Assembly: GCA_003612625.1 (NCBI GenBank)
Contig: RAZJ01000014.1
Span: 1-64,000 of the forward strand
Length of the DNA stretch: 64,000 nt
Origin: a bacterium 1XD42-1
Lineage (GTDB): Bacteria; Bacillota; Clostridia; Oscillospirales; Ruminococcaceae
Direction of reading: 5' to 3'
Positions 25,456 through 34,216 of the stretch are shown one piece after another; within the stretch, counting starts at the first letter, position 1, and every line of letters starts with the position of its first letter. The notes under the pieces were generated by a model that saw only the letters and a list, made by a program, of their open reading frames with translations, was not told the origin of the DNA and did no database searches. Position numbers and translations under genes: made by a program.

Positions 25456-27402
25456 ATGTATACGCAGTATTACAAGGAGGCGCAAAAACTGGCACAAAAA
25501 GAACGCCGCCGTTGTATCAGCCGTGGACAGTATCCCTATCTTTCTGTATTGGATGACTTTATTCCAGCCGAAAAGTCAGCAGCAGCTACGGAAGTAGGAA
25601 CCATACAAATTCCGATTGAATGGATTGTCGGCACAAAAACAGGAGGACGTACCACTGCTTTTGCCCGCAATTATATGCCGCTTTTGGATGAATCAACTGA
25701 ATTTGCTGCAAAATGGATGAAATTATGCGGGGCCCATTTGGAAGAAGGCTTGCGGGATCCCATTGAAGTTTATGAGTATATGAACCGCTACTATGTGGCG
25801 GAAGGCAATAAACGCGTCAGTGTGTTAAAATATTTTGGGGCTGTCACCATTGCCGCCCATGCTGTCCGGATTTTGCCGGAACGGGGCAGCCAGGAAACAG
25901 AAATTTATTATGAATCTTTGGATTTTAATAAATACAGCAAAATCAATTTTATTGAATTTTCCCATCCCGGACGGTATTTGGAATTGCAGCGCTTGGTGGG
26001 GAAAAAGCCGGGTGAAGCCTGGACAGAAGAAGAACGCCGCAATTTTTCATCTGCTTATTACCGGTTTAAAAAGGTCTATGAGGCCAAAGGCGGAAAACGC
26101 CTCCTGGTAACAGTTGGGGACGCCATGATAGCTTATATGAAAGTCTATGGCTATCAGGAGCTGCACAGCAAAAGCGAGCAGGAAATCAAAAAATCCATTG
26201 GTAAGATTTGGGAAGAATTTACACTGCAACAGGAAGATTCCTTAATTGATTTGAAGCTGGCCCCCAATCAGGAGAAAAAACCTGGCATTTTGTTAAAAAT
26301 ACTCCCCAATGGGGAATCAAAAGAACGGCGGGTTGCCTTTATCAATGATAAATCCCCTTCAGATTCGGGATGGACTTATGGCCACGAATTGGGCCGGCTC
26401 CATGTACAGCAGGTCTTTCATGGGCATATTACAACAACAGCCTATCATGATGCTATGGCAGGCGATCCTTCCCAGGTAATCGAACAGGCAATCAAAGATA
26501 AAAATACCATCCTTTTCACAACAGCTCCCCGTATGTTATCTGTAAGCTTACGGGCTGCGGTGGAACATCCGGAAATTACAATATTGAATTGTTCCCTGAA
26601 TAAATCCCACCGGTATATCCGCACCTATTATGCGCGGATGTATGAAGTGAAGTTTATTATTGGCGCCATTGCCGGTTCTCTGGCAGGAGGCCACCCGGTA
26701 GGCTATATCTGCAATTATCCGATTTTTGGCCAGATTGCGGAGATCAATGCTTTTGCATTAGGGGCTAAAATGGTGAATCCCAATGCAAAAGTATATTTGG
26801 AATGGTCCTGTGTCAACGGCTTATCTGCCGCAACCCAGCGGCTGACCGATCGGGGGATCGCTTTAATTTCGTCCCAGGATTTAGCCAATCCCAATGCGGA
26901 ATCGTATACCTTTGGATTGTCACATATTACAAAGGATGGGCCTGTTAATCTGGCAATGCCTGTCTGGCATTGGGGCGTTTATTATGAAACGATTTTACGC
27001 CATATTTTAAACCGTTCCTTCCAGTCTGAATATGAAGAAAGTACAAAAGCTTTAAATTATTATTGGGGGATGGAAGCTGGCGTAGTAGAATTATTTTGTT
27101 CCAAGCGGCTGCCGGATGGTACACAAAAATTAGCAGAATTTCTCCGGCAAGGGATTTGCAGCGGCATTTGTAAGCCTTTTTACGGCCCTTTGTGCCGTCA
27201 GGATGGCCAGGTAATCCATAAAGAAGGCCATAGCTTATCTCCGGAACAAATTGTCAATATGGATTGGCTGGTAGATAATGTAATCGGTGATTTGCCTGAT
27301 TATGAACAACTGACAGATGTGGGGAAATCTACCGTAGATATGGTAGGGGTGGAACCCTCTACCAAAGACCGCTCCATAAAAGAAAGACAGAGTTCCACTT
27401 AA
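25456..27402 (+). CDS. Cytoplasmic BMP-domain protein with ParB-like N-terminus
   Basis: A 648-residue protein without signal peptide or membrane helix. The first part resembles a ParB-like nuclease fold (residues about 40-125: GTIQIPIEWIVGTKTGGRTT, then DPIEVYEYMNRYYVAEGNKR), the middle (about 130-280) is charged and unassigned, and the rest (about 290-560) matches the basic-membrane-protein/periplasmic-binding fold (VAFINDKSPSDSGWTYGHEL). BMP proteins normally sit outside the membrane and bind nucleosides. Without export signals this one may be a cytoplasmic ligand sensor. No transporter genes lie next to it. Confidence 0.7.
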   Translation: MYTQYYKEAQKLAQKERRRCISRGQYPYLSVLDDFIPAEKSAAATEVGTIQIPIEWIVGTKTGGRTTAFARNYMPLLDESTEFAAKWMKLCGAHLEEGLRDPIEVYEYMNRYYVAEGNKRVSVLKYFGAVTIAAHAVRILPERGSQETEIYYESLDFNKYSKINFIEFSHPGRYLELQRLVGKKPGEAWTEEERRNFSSAYYRFKKVYEAKGGKRLLVTVGDAMIAYMKVYGYQELHSKSEQEIKKSIGKIWEEFTLQQEDSLIDLKLAPNQEKKPGILLKILPNGESKERRVAFINDKSPSDSGWTYGHELGRLHVQQVFHGHITTTAYHDAMAGDPSQVIEQAIKDKNTILFTTAPRMLSVSLRAAVEHPEITILNCSLNKSHRYIRTYYARMYEVKFIIGAIAGSLAGGHPVGYICNYPIFGQIAEINAFALGAKMVNPNAKVYLEWSCVNGLSAATQRLTDRGIALISSQDLANPNAESYTFGLSHITKDGPVNLAMPVWHWGVYYETILRHILNRSFQSEYEESTKALNYYWGMEAGVVELFCSKRLPDGTQKLAEFLRQGICSGICKPFYGPLCRQDGQVIHKEGHSLSPEQIVNMDWLVDNVIGDLPDYEQLTDVGKSTVDMVGVEPSTKDRSIKERQSST

Positions 27403-27467
27403 ATTTGCTGGCAATTTGACAGGATTTGTGTTATGATTGGTAGAAAAAAGGAGGCATAGGAATCAGA

Positions 27468-28076
27468 ATGGGAAAACCAGTCAAAATTGCTGCAATCCTC
27501 ATGGCCTCCGGCTATGGAAAACGTTTTGGATGTAATAAACTGCTGACACCGTTCCAGGGCCGCCCTTTAATTGAAACGGTAATGGATTCCCTGCCAGCAG
27601 GACAATTTTCAAAAGTAGCCGTTGTAACCCGTTATCCGGAAATTGCAGCTTGTGCAGCCCGCCATCATTTTTCCGTGGTAGAAAATACATCCTTGGAGGA
27701 TGATACGGCCCAGACAATCCGGATGGGGCTTGAAGCTGTACCGGAAGCAGAGGGCTATATGTTTTTTGTCTGTGATCAGCCTCTTTTGCGCCCCCGGACC
27801 ATAAGCCTTTTATGTGATGCTTTTGCAGAAACTCCGGAACAAATTATAATCCCTACCTGTCAAGGCCAGCCAGGAAACCCGATTATTTTCCCCAAGTCCC
27901 TCCGAGGCGCTTTGGCCAGCCTTCCCCCCAATCATGGCGGAAAACATGTAATAAAGGCTTATCCACAGCTTTTACGGAATTTCCCCTGCGGTGAACCATG
28001 GGAATTTATAGATGCTGACCGCCCCGAAATTTTAGAGGAAATACAGCAGTTAGCAATAATCCATCCGAACGTATAA
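27468..28076 (+). CDS. MobA/MocA-like nucleotidyltransferase
   Basis: A 202-residue NTP transferase fold. The opening motif LMASGYGKRFGCNKLLTPFQ replaces the usual LAAGxSxRMGxxK but keeps the Gly, Arg and Lys; FVCDQPLL provides the metal-binding Asp, and GQPGNPIIFP and GGKHVI the later loops. Relatives transfer CMP or GMP to molybdopterin in Mo-enzyme cofactor synthesis. No Mo-enzyme or moa/moe genes are seen here, so substrate is open. The ATG follows AAAGGAGGC; a weak promoter (TGGCAA, 17 bp, TATGAT) lies at 27409-27437. Confidence 0.78.
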   Translation: MGKPVKIAAILMASGYGKRFGCNKLLTPFQGRPLIETVMDSLPAGQFSKVAVVTRYPEIAACAARHHFSVVENTSLEDDTAQTIRMGLEAVPEAEGYMFFVCDQPLLRPRTISLLCDAFAETPEQIIIPTCQGQPGNPIIFPKSLRGALASLPPNHGGKHVIKAYPQLLRNFPCGEPWEFIDADRPEILEEIQQLAIIHPNV

Positions 28077-28124
28077 GAAAAAGAAATCCCGTCAAGCCTT
28101 TATAAACAAGGAGATGAACCAATC

Positions 28125-28640
28125 TTGTCTACCATTTTGTCAATCGGCGTTTACTTACTGGAATCCTATGCCATATACCGTTTGGCTATTATCCGGAACT
28201 TGCCCAATCCCATTTTTGCATTTATTCCATTTTTCCAGCTTTTTATGCTGGGCCAAATCGGGGATTCCTTAAAATACCTCAACCCGCAGGTCAACAGTAT
28301 GTTTGGAAATATTCCCTTGTCCTATGCCCTGCCCTTGATTTCCATAGCGCAATCCCTTTTGCGCTATCCTTTCAGCGGGATTGCTAATTTAGTCCTTTCC
28401 TTTGGCACCCTGCTGGTATATTATCTGATATTTTCTTTTTATGTTCCCCGCTGGTGCGTCTTATTTACAGCCATTAGCTGCCTGCCTACCATTGTCCTGG
28501 CTTTGTCCATCCTTTCGGTTATTCCGGTATTTGGAGCTTTCTTTGGCATGGCAGAGATAGTCCTTGGCCTTGCTTCCATTTTAACCCCTGTGGTAGGCCC
28601 TTTGTTAATTCTGTACAGCATACGGGGCCGCAGGTGGTAG
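28125..28640 (+). CDS. Membrane protein of unknown function
   Basis: A 171-residue, strongly hydrophobic protein with about four helices (residues 1-20, 24-40, 85-130 in two spans, 130-165). I recognise no family. It starts at TTG 28125, 11 bp after AAGGAG; the ATG at 28114 is out of frame. It is convergent with the DUF2500 gene, with 6 bp between stops. Its opening (LLESYAIYRLAIIRNLPNP) recalls clostridial four-helix proteins near redox or transport genes, but no role can be given. Confidence 0.6.
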   Translation: MSTILSIGVYLLESYAIYRLAIIRNLPNPIFAFIPFFQLFMLGQIGDSLKYLNPQVNSMFGNIPLSYALPLISIAQSLLRYPFSGIANLVLSFGTLLVYYLIFSFYVPRWCVLFTAISCLPTIVLALSILSVIPVFGAFFGMAEIVLGLASILTPVVGPLLILYSIRGRRW

Positions 28641-28646
28641 CCCCCT

Positions 28647-29027
28647 TCACATTTGCTGAAAACCCAGGTAACGTGTCCCCTGGAATGTTAAATTTCCCCG
28701 ATCTCCCTCCACCAGCAGGCCATATTCCTGGCCGCTGACAGCAAATTCCATCCGGCTGCCGCTTTCCACCTGGAAAGTAGCATAATACGTGGTGGAAGTA
28801 GAAACATGCATATGGCTGTCATGGTGGTGGTGATGGTGGGAAACTTCCGTCCGCTTTGTTACAACGGTACAGTTGACCGTTAAAACTGGGGAAGCGTTAT
28901 TCCGTTTATATTGTGTAAAGCCTTTCACCAGGATGGAAACAGCAAAAGCAATGAAGACAGCAAAAAACAGTAAAAATATAATCGGAAATACCGTAGACAT
29001 TAGGTTGAACCCAAAATCAAACATCAT
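28647..29027 (-). CDS. DUF2500 protein with a natural His run
   Basis: A 126-residue protein with one N-terminal membrane helix (about residues 8-35) and a small beta domain. The pattern VVTKRTEV, TTYYATFQVESGSRMEF and LTFQGTRYLGF fits DUF2500. A six-His run (SHHHHHHDSHMH) lies between the first two motifs and could bind metal. ATG-ATG at 29027 follows AGGAGAAAAT; an in-frame upstream ATG would overlap the cheB terminator. Function is unknown. Confidence 0.75.
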   Translation of the reverse strand: MMFDFGFNLMSTVFPIIFLLFFAVFIAFAVSILVKGFTQYKRNNASPVLTVNCTVVTKRTEVSHHHHHHDSHMHVSTSTTYYATFQVESGSRMEFAVSGQEYGLLVEGDRGNLTFQGTRYLGFQQM

Positions 29028-29054
29028 ATGATTTTCTCCTGTGTTAAATTGATG

Positions 29055-29087
29055 AAAAAGCGCCCGCACGGAAGCGGACGCTTTTTT
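29055..29087 (-). terminator. cheB terminator
   Basis: An 11-12-bp stem with one mismatch (29056-29067 with 29073-29084), flanked by A and T runs on both sides, so it can work in either direction. Confidence 0.8.
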
Positions 29088-29089
29088 TA

Positions 29090-30136
29090 TTACAAGGAAT
29101 TCAAATAACGGATCATTTCTCCGCCAATCTGATCCAACGGAAGCTGTTTTGCAACAGCTCCTAACTGGTAAGCTACCATAGGCATTCCATATACGACACA
29201 GGATTCTTTGTCCTGGCCAATGGTATAAGCTCCAGCCTGGCGCATTTGCAGCAGCCCTTTGGCGCCGTCGCTGCCCATGCCGGTTAAGATAACCCCAACG
29301 GCATTTTTCTTAGCGGTTTCAGCGACCGACTGGAACAATACGTCTACGGAAGGGCAGTGGCCATTGACACGGGGACCTTTCTGGCTGCGGACATAATAGC
29401 CTTTGGCGTCCCGGCACAGGCGGAGCTGGTATTCGCCTGCCCCTACAATGATTTTGCCCCGTTCTACCCGGTCCCCGTCTTCTGCTTCCTTTGCAGACAT
29501 TTTGCAAAGGTTGTTTAGGCGCTGTGCATACATATTAGAGAATACAGGGGGGATATGTTGTACAATTACAATACCCGGAGTATTTGCGGGCAAATCTTTT
29601 ACCACTTGCAGGATCGATTCCGTACCGCCGGTGGAAGCGCCAATGGCCAAAATGGTATTGGCAGCGTTGGCTTTTTGCAGCAGCGCAGGCGGAAAGCCCG
29701 ATGCAACAGGTTTCCGTACCGGCTGGCCGGCAGAAACATGGGCATTGGAAGCCACCTTAATTTTGCTGCTTAATTCCCGCACAAAGGACGCCAGATCATT
29801 GGGAGAATTGACAGCCGGTTTCCGTACAAAATCTACGGCTCCGGCATGCATGGCATCTAAAGCATTCATCGGCAGGGAAGTTACTACGACTACCGGGATC
29901 GGATTTTTGGGAATCAAACGCTTTAAAAATTCAATGCCATTCATTTTTGGCATTTCTACATCTAAAGTCAGGACATCAGGTCGAAGGGCTTTGATTTTAT
30001 CCATCGCATCTACCGGATCTACGGCAGTCCCTACAATTTGCAGGGTATGATCCGTACTCAATTTCTGCTGAAGGGTAGTGCGGAATAAAATGGAATCATC
30101 CACAATCAAAACCTTGATCTTTTTCAAAAGTGCCAT
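29090..30136 (-). CDS. cheB: Chemotaxis response regulator methylesterase CheB
   Basis: A 348-residue two-domain enzyme that removes methyl groups from receptors and adjusts adaptation. The receiver domain (about residues 8-125) has DDS, the phosphate-accepting Asp in LTLDVEMPKMNG and Lys in RKPAV. The esterase domain has the Ser of GASTGG, His of VQHIPP and Asp of TGMGSDGA. Its ATG overlaps the cheR stop (TAATG), so expression is coupled. Confidence 0.96.
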   Translation of the reverse strand: MALLKKIKVLIVDDSILFRTTLQQKLSTDHTLQIVGTAVDPVDAMDKIKALRPDVLTLDVEMPKMNGIEFLKRLIPKNPIPVVVVTSLPMNALDAMHAGAVDFVRKPAVNSPNDLASFVRELSSKIKVASNAHVSAGQPVRKPVASGFPPALLQKANAANTILAIGASTGGTESILQVVKDLPANTPGIVIVQHIPPVFSNMYAQRLNNLCKMSAKEAEDGDRVERGKIIVGAGEYQLRLCRDAKGYYVRSQKGPRVNGHCPSVDVLFQSVAETAKKNAVGVILTGMGSDGAKGLLQMRQAGAYTIGQDKESCVVYGMPMVAYQLGAVAKQLPLDQIGGEMIRYLNSL

Positions 30137-30984
30137 TATTTACGGCTCCCTTTCTGATAGATTGCAGGCTTGATGAAACGGTACCTGGTGGTATCCTTAT
30201 TGATATTTTCCGAATGGCCGATAAAGAAGAAACCGCCTTCGGTACTCCAGTCATAAAATTTGTTGACCAGTTTTTCCTTGGTAGGGCCGTCAAAATAGAT
30301 CATAACATTCCGGCAGAAAATAATATCAAAAGGTTTACGGAACCGGAAAGGGTCCATTAAGTTTAAAGTGCGGAAATCCACGGATTTACGGATACTGTCT
30401 GATACCTGGAAGTTCCCGTCAGGAAGCCGTTTGAAATATTTCGTTTTCCAAAGCTGCGGAACATCATTTAAGGACTCGTTCTCATAAATCCCATTGCAGG
30501 CTTTTGTCAGAACATTCACTGAAATATCCGTTGCAAGTAATTGGATTTTCCATAAGGATCTGCGGGTACCAAAATATTCATTTAAAGCCATGGCAATGGT
30601 ATAAGGTTCCTGGCCGGAAGAACATCCGGCACTCCAGATGCGCAGGGAATGATCATTTCCATGGACCCGTTCCAGATATGGCAAGGCTTCCTGGGCTAAA
30701 TAGTTAAAATGTTCGTTTTCCCGCAGAAAATAGGTGTGGTTGGTTGTAAGCTTGTTCAGCAGCGTTGTCATTTCCGCGCCGGTTTTATCATTAAAAAGGA
30801 TGTCTAAATAAGCTTTGAAATTGGGGATATTGCGGCTGCGCAAAACGGAAGACATACGCCCTTCAATCAACACACGTTTTTTTGTTAAATTGATTCCGTA
30901 ATGGTCTTTAATATATTTGGTCAGGGTCATAAATTCCTGATCCGACATTTGAACCATTTGCAGCATATTCCTATCAGAATCCAT
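30136..30984 (-). CDS. cheR: Chemotaxis methyltransferase CheR
   Basis: A 282-residue enzyme that methylates receptor glutamates using SAM. The N-terminal helical domain is followed by the SAM-binding fold (LRIWSAGCSSGQEPYTIAMA) and the conserved FDIIFCRNVMIYFD. The ATG at 30984 is six bases from GGAGG; the ATG at 30990 abuts it. The gene overlaps cheW by 11 bp. With cheB it forms the adaptation arm of the pathway. Confidence 0.96.
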   Translation of the reverse strand: MDSDRNMLQMVQMSDQEFMTLTKYIKDHYGINLTKKRVLIEGRMSSVLRSRNIPNFKAYLDILFNDKTGAEMTTLLNKLTTNHTYFLRENEHFNYLAQEALPYLERVHGNDHSLRIWSAGCSSGQEPYTIAMALNEYFGTRRSLWKIQLLATDISVNVLTKACNGIYENESLNDVPQLWKTKYFKRLPDGNFQVSDSIRKSVDFRTLNLMDPFRFRKPFDIIFCRNVMIYFDGPTKEKLVNKFYDWSTEGGFFFIGHSENINKDTTRYRFIKPAIYQKGSRK

Positions 30985-31453
30985 TTCCATCCTCCAGGAA
31001 TTTTTCACAATCAAGATTTAATACCAAATGGTTATCTACCTTTGAAATTGACCGCAGGTATTCTTTGGTATTCACATTATTAAATTCCGGCAGGCTTGCG
31101 GTAACCTGGTTATCCAGATTTACGACTTCGTCAACGGTATCTACAACAATGGCTACCTGCATGTCGTCAATATCTACAACAATAAAACAGGTATGGTCAT
31201 CATATTCCCGTTCCGGGATATTAAATTTTAAACGTACATCAATAACTGGAACAATACTGCCCCGCAAATTGATAATGCCTTTTACATAAGCAGGGGTACT
31301 TGGAACATTGGTTACTTCCTGGGCGCTGATAATGTCAATAACATGGGTCAATTCTATCCCATAAACAGCATTGTCAATATAGAAGGTCAGAAACCGTCCA
31401 GTCAGATCGTCTTCTGTGGTAGCGGGATTGAACTCTTCTGGCATCTCACTCAC
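30974..31453 (-). CDS. cheW: Chemotaxis coupling protein CheW
   Basis: A 159-residue CheW that links receptors to CheA. The SH3-like double barrel is seen in TFYIDNAVYGIELTHVIDII, VPSTPAYVKGIINLRGSIVP and the closing VVDTVDEVVNL. It starts 8 bp after cheA in the same operon. No receptor genes occur in the window. Confidence 0.95.
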   Translation of the reverse strand: MSEMPEEFNPATTEDDLTGRFLTFYIDNAVYGIELTHVIDIISAQEVTNVPSTPAYVKGIINLRGSIVPVIDVRLKFNIPEREYDDHTCFIVVDIDDMQVAIVVDTVDEVVNLDNQVTASLPEFNNVNTKEYLRSISKVDNHLVLNLDCEKFLEDGNGF

Positions 31454-31461
31454 TCCTCCTT

Positions 31462-33705
31462 TTAAAATTTATTCAAGAAGTTATTGATATCCAGGATCAA
31501 ACTGATGCTGCCATCTCCCCGGATGGTACATCCGGAAAATCCGGCATCTTTTAAATTATACCGGTTGAGGAAGGGCGGGAAGGATTTTACAACCACCTGC
31601 TGTTCCCCAATAAGCTGATCCACAAAGATACAGGCTGTTTTATTTTCATTTTCCACTTGGACAAAGATACCGTCTTCTAAATTGACAACCTCTGTGTCAA
31701 TGCCGTAAACTTCATGGAGCCGGATAATGGGATAACAGTCCCCCCGCAGCATAATCATTTCGCTGCCGTCCGTATCAGTTAAAAGCTGGGTATCTTCACT
31801 GAGCTTGAAGCTTTGTTTGATAGAAGTAATGGGGATGGTAAAGGTATCATGTTTGACTGCAATTTCCATACCGTCCACAATGGCTAATGTCAGCGGGATT
31901 TTAATGGTAAAAGTAGTGCCTTCCCCGGCTTTGGAGTCAATAGAAATGTTGCCGCCTACTGTTTCCAAATTCTTATGTACCACGTCCATGCCGACGCCCC
32001 TGCCGGAATATTCCGTAGCAGTTTCATTGGTAGAAAAACCGGGAAGCATAATCAAGCCAAAAACTTCCTTGTCACTGTAATCGCTGGCTGGCTTGGTAAG
32101 GATCCCATTGCGTTCCGCTTTTTCCAGGATTTTATTCCGATCCAGGCCCCGGCCGTCGTCTGCAATGGAAATTACAATTTCACCGCCCACATTTTGTGCG
32201 GATAATGTAATGGTGCCTTGTTCCGATTTGCCGGCGGCAAGCCGTTCTTCCGGGCTTTCAATGCCATGGTCCATAGAATTCCGGATCATGTGCATAAAAG
32301 GATCGCCTAAAACATCATTGATGGTTTTATCCACTTCGGTTTCACCGCCAACCGTAACCAGTTCCACCTCTTTGCCCAGGTTTTTATTCATATCCCGGAC
32401 AATGCGGTTCATCTTTTGGAATACGCCTGTCAGGGACACCATCCGGGTGGACATGATAACATCTTGCAGCTGGTTGGTCAGCTTGCGCAGCTGCCGGGCA
32501 GATTTATAAAAGTTATCCAGCTGCAAGCCTTTTAATTCAGGATTGCTGGTTACCATGGATTCTGCAATTACAATTTCGCCCATCAAAGCCATAAGCTGAT
32601 CCAGTTTGGACTGGTTGACGCTGATCAGGCTTTGTTTGCCTAAAGCATTCCGGCCAATGCCGCCTTCCCCTGCTCCGCCGGCTCTCTGAGGGGCCTTGGG
32701 CGGGGCTGCCTGGGGAGCCGGCTGCGGCTGCGGCTGCGGGGCCGCCTGGGGCTGGGCTTTTTTCGCTTCAGCGGAAGGCGCTGCGGCTGCGGGAGCGCTT
32801 GCCGGGGCTGGCTGGACACTGGAGGCAGCCGGCGCGGCAGGTGCAACCCCTGCTGATACCGTGCCGTATTCTTCGGTAACGTCCTCATAGGACTTGATAT
32901 TCATGGCATTTTCAATAATGGAATAAATTTCTTCCAGGGAAGACGATGGCGCAGGCCGGAACATCACCAGGAAGCCATTTTTCACAATGTCGGAAGAACA
33001 TGCCATATTGGTTTCCGGAGCATGGGGTTCTGACTCCAGGAACCCACAGGAATCTTTTAATTGGGACAGCAGTGCAAATGCACGGATATTTTCCATCTGG
33101 CAGCCGTCCTCAAAAAATACACGTACATAGTGCAGGCCGTTTTCGGAAGCGGCTTCTTCCGCAGCCGGGGTGGGGGAGGCTTCCGGCGCCGCCGGTTCCG
33201 GCTGGGCAGGCTGGTCAGGAGCCTGGGCTGCGGCTGGCTGTGCGGCAGGGGAAGGCTGGGGCTTTGGCGTAACAGGGGCTTCCCCTTTCATTTCGGCGCC
33301 TTCCTGCTCGATTTCTACAATCAGGCTTCCGGCGTCAGCGGGATAATAGTCATCCCCGTTTTGTTGGATTGCCTCAATTTCAGATTTAAAAAAGTCAGAC
33401 GCCTGAAATACCAAATCAAAAATATGGCCCCTGTTTTGATCGTTCATTTTGGAAGGGGTCTCCCGCAAGATTGAGAACATATCTTCTACCCGGTGGGCCA
33501 GGGTAGAAATACTGGTCAGCCCCATCATGGCAGCAGAACCTTTAATCGTATGCATGGTACGGAAGATTTCATTGATATTGTCGTCTGTCAGGATTTTTTC
33601 TTTCTCCGCCTCCAGCAGGATTTCATCCAACTGGTCGAGCAGGGTGGTTGTCTCGTAAATAAAGACTTCCAGCATTGGAATCATACTCTCGTCAAATACG
33701 CTCAT
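31462..33705 (-). CDS. cheA: Chemotaxis histidine kinase CheA
   Basis: A 747-residue sensor kinase. The P1 domain carries the phosphorylated His52 (MHTIKGSAAMMG). A long Pro/Ala/Gln-rich linker (about residues 140-190) and a second one (about 290-345) flank the P2-like domain (VRVFFEDGCQMENIRAFALL). The P3 dimer helices precede the P4 kinase domain with its N box (HMIRNSMDHGIE) and G boxes (DDGRGLD), then the CheW-like P5. The operon order is cheA-cheW-cheR-cheB. No cheY or flagellar gene is nearby, so the output regulator is encoded elsewhere. Confidence 0.96.
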   Translation of the reverse strand: MSVFDESMIPMLEVFIYETTTLLDQLDEILLEAEKEKILTDDNINEIFRTMHTIKGSAAMMGLTSISTLAHRVEDMFSILRETPSKMNDQNRGHIFDLVFQASDFFKSEIEAIQQNGDDYYPADAGSLIVEIEQEGAEMKGEAPVTPKPQPSPAAQPAAAQAPDQPAQPEPAAPEASPTPAAEEAASENGLHYVRVFFEDGCQMENIRAFALLSQLKDSCGFLESEPHAPETNMACSSDIVKNGFLVMFRPAPSSSLEEIYSIIENAMNIKSYEDVTEEYGTVSAGVAPAAPAASSVQPAPASAPAAAAPSAEAKKAQPQAAPQPQPQPAPQAAPPKAPQRAGGAGEGGIGRNALGKQSLISVNQSKLDQLMALMGEIVIAESMVTSNPELKGLQLDNFYKSARQLRKLTNQLQDVIMSTRMVSLTGVFQKMNRIVRDMNKNLGKEVELVTVGGETEVDKTINDVLGDPFMHMIRNSMDHGIESPEERLAAGKSEQGTITLSAQNVGGEIVISIADDGRGLDRNKILEKAERNGILTKPASDYSDKEVFGLIMLPGFSTNETATEYSGRGVGMDVVHKNLETVGGNISIDSKAGEGTTFTIKIPLTLAIVDGMEIAVKHDTFTIPITSIKQSFKLSEDTQLLTDTDGSEMIMLRGDCYPIIRLHEVYGIDTEVVNLEDGIFVQVENENKTACIFVDQLIGEQQVVVKSFPPFLNRYNLKDAGFSGCTIRGDGSISLILDINNFLNKF

Positions 33706-33714
33706 ACTTATTCA

Positions 33715-33827
33715 CCTGCTTTGTAATATTTTCCCGCCTGCAAATGCGAGTGGCCACCGCAGCCCCGAAACCCGGCGCGAGGCGCGGTTCCCCCAAACGG
33801 GCAATAAAGGCAGTGATACCAAAAACT
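33715..33827 (-). promoter_or_regulatory. GC-rich structured cheA leader
   Basis: The roughly 110-nt leader is much more GC-rich than its surroundings. On the minus strand ACCGC-GCC pairs with GGC-t-GCGGT around an inner CCG/CGG hairpin, and TGC-CTTT near the start can pair with AAAGCA next to the ribosome site. I recognise no known riboswitch in it. Regulatory function is inference. Confidence 0.35.
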
Positions 33828-33856
33828 ATTATATAACAAACTCTGGGAAAGAACAA
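33828..33856 (-). promoter_or_regulatory. cheA operon promoter
   Basis: On the minus strand: TTGTTC (33851-33856), 17-bp spacer, TATAAT (33828-33833). Confidence 0.65.
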
Positions 33857-33888
33857 GCACCCTCTTAGATTTTTTCACGGGAAAAGTC

Positions 33889-33917
33889 TTGCAGTTTTGA
33901 AATAACCGTGCTATGAT
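33889..33917 (+). promoter_or_regulatory. Riboflavin operon promoter
   Basis: TTGCAG (33889-33894), 17-bp spacer, TATGAT (33912-33917). Confidence 0.7.
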
Positions 33918-33947
33918 ACTGATTAACAACTGAATTTAAAGATGATG

Positions 33948-34082
33948 TCTTCAGGGCAGGGTGAAATTCCCGACCGGCGGTATAGTCCGCGAGCGCGCAT
34001 GCGCAGGGCCTGGCAACGAAAGCCAGGACAGGATTTGGTGCAATTCCAAAACCGACAGTAAAGTCTGGATGAAAGAAGATGT
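33948..34082 (+). promoter_or_regulatory. FMN riboswitch (RFN element)
   Basis: The canonical conserved blocks appear in order: TCAGGGCAGGGTGAAATTCC, CGACCGGCGGT, AGTCCGCGAGC, a variable stem, GATTTGGTG, AATTCCAAAACCGACAGT and AAGTCTGGATGAAAGAAGA. It senses FMN and turns the riboflavin genes down by termination. It lies 30 bp after the promoter and ahead of ribD. Confidence 0.96.
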
Positions 34083-34107
34083 GATGGAAAAATTTGGCCG
34101 TATTACA

Positions 34108-34200
34108 TGACGCCTCCCAAAAGGGAGAGGCGGATGCTGATATGCCGGAAATAAATTCTAACACCTGAAAGGCACCTTCCTTTTCAGGTGTTAATTTTTT
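34108..34200 (+). terminator. Expression-platform terminator of the FMN riboswitch
   Basis: A 12-14-bp stem (about 34159-34172 with 34179-34193) followed by eight T residues, ending just before the ribD ribosome site. A GCCTCCC/GGGAGAGGC hairpin upstream (34110-34132) may take part in the switch. Confidence 0.85.
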
Positions 34201-34216
34201 TTCGGAGGCGCTGCCA

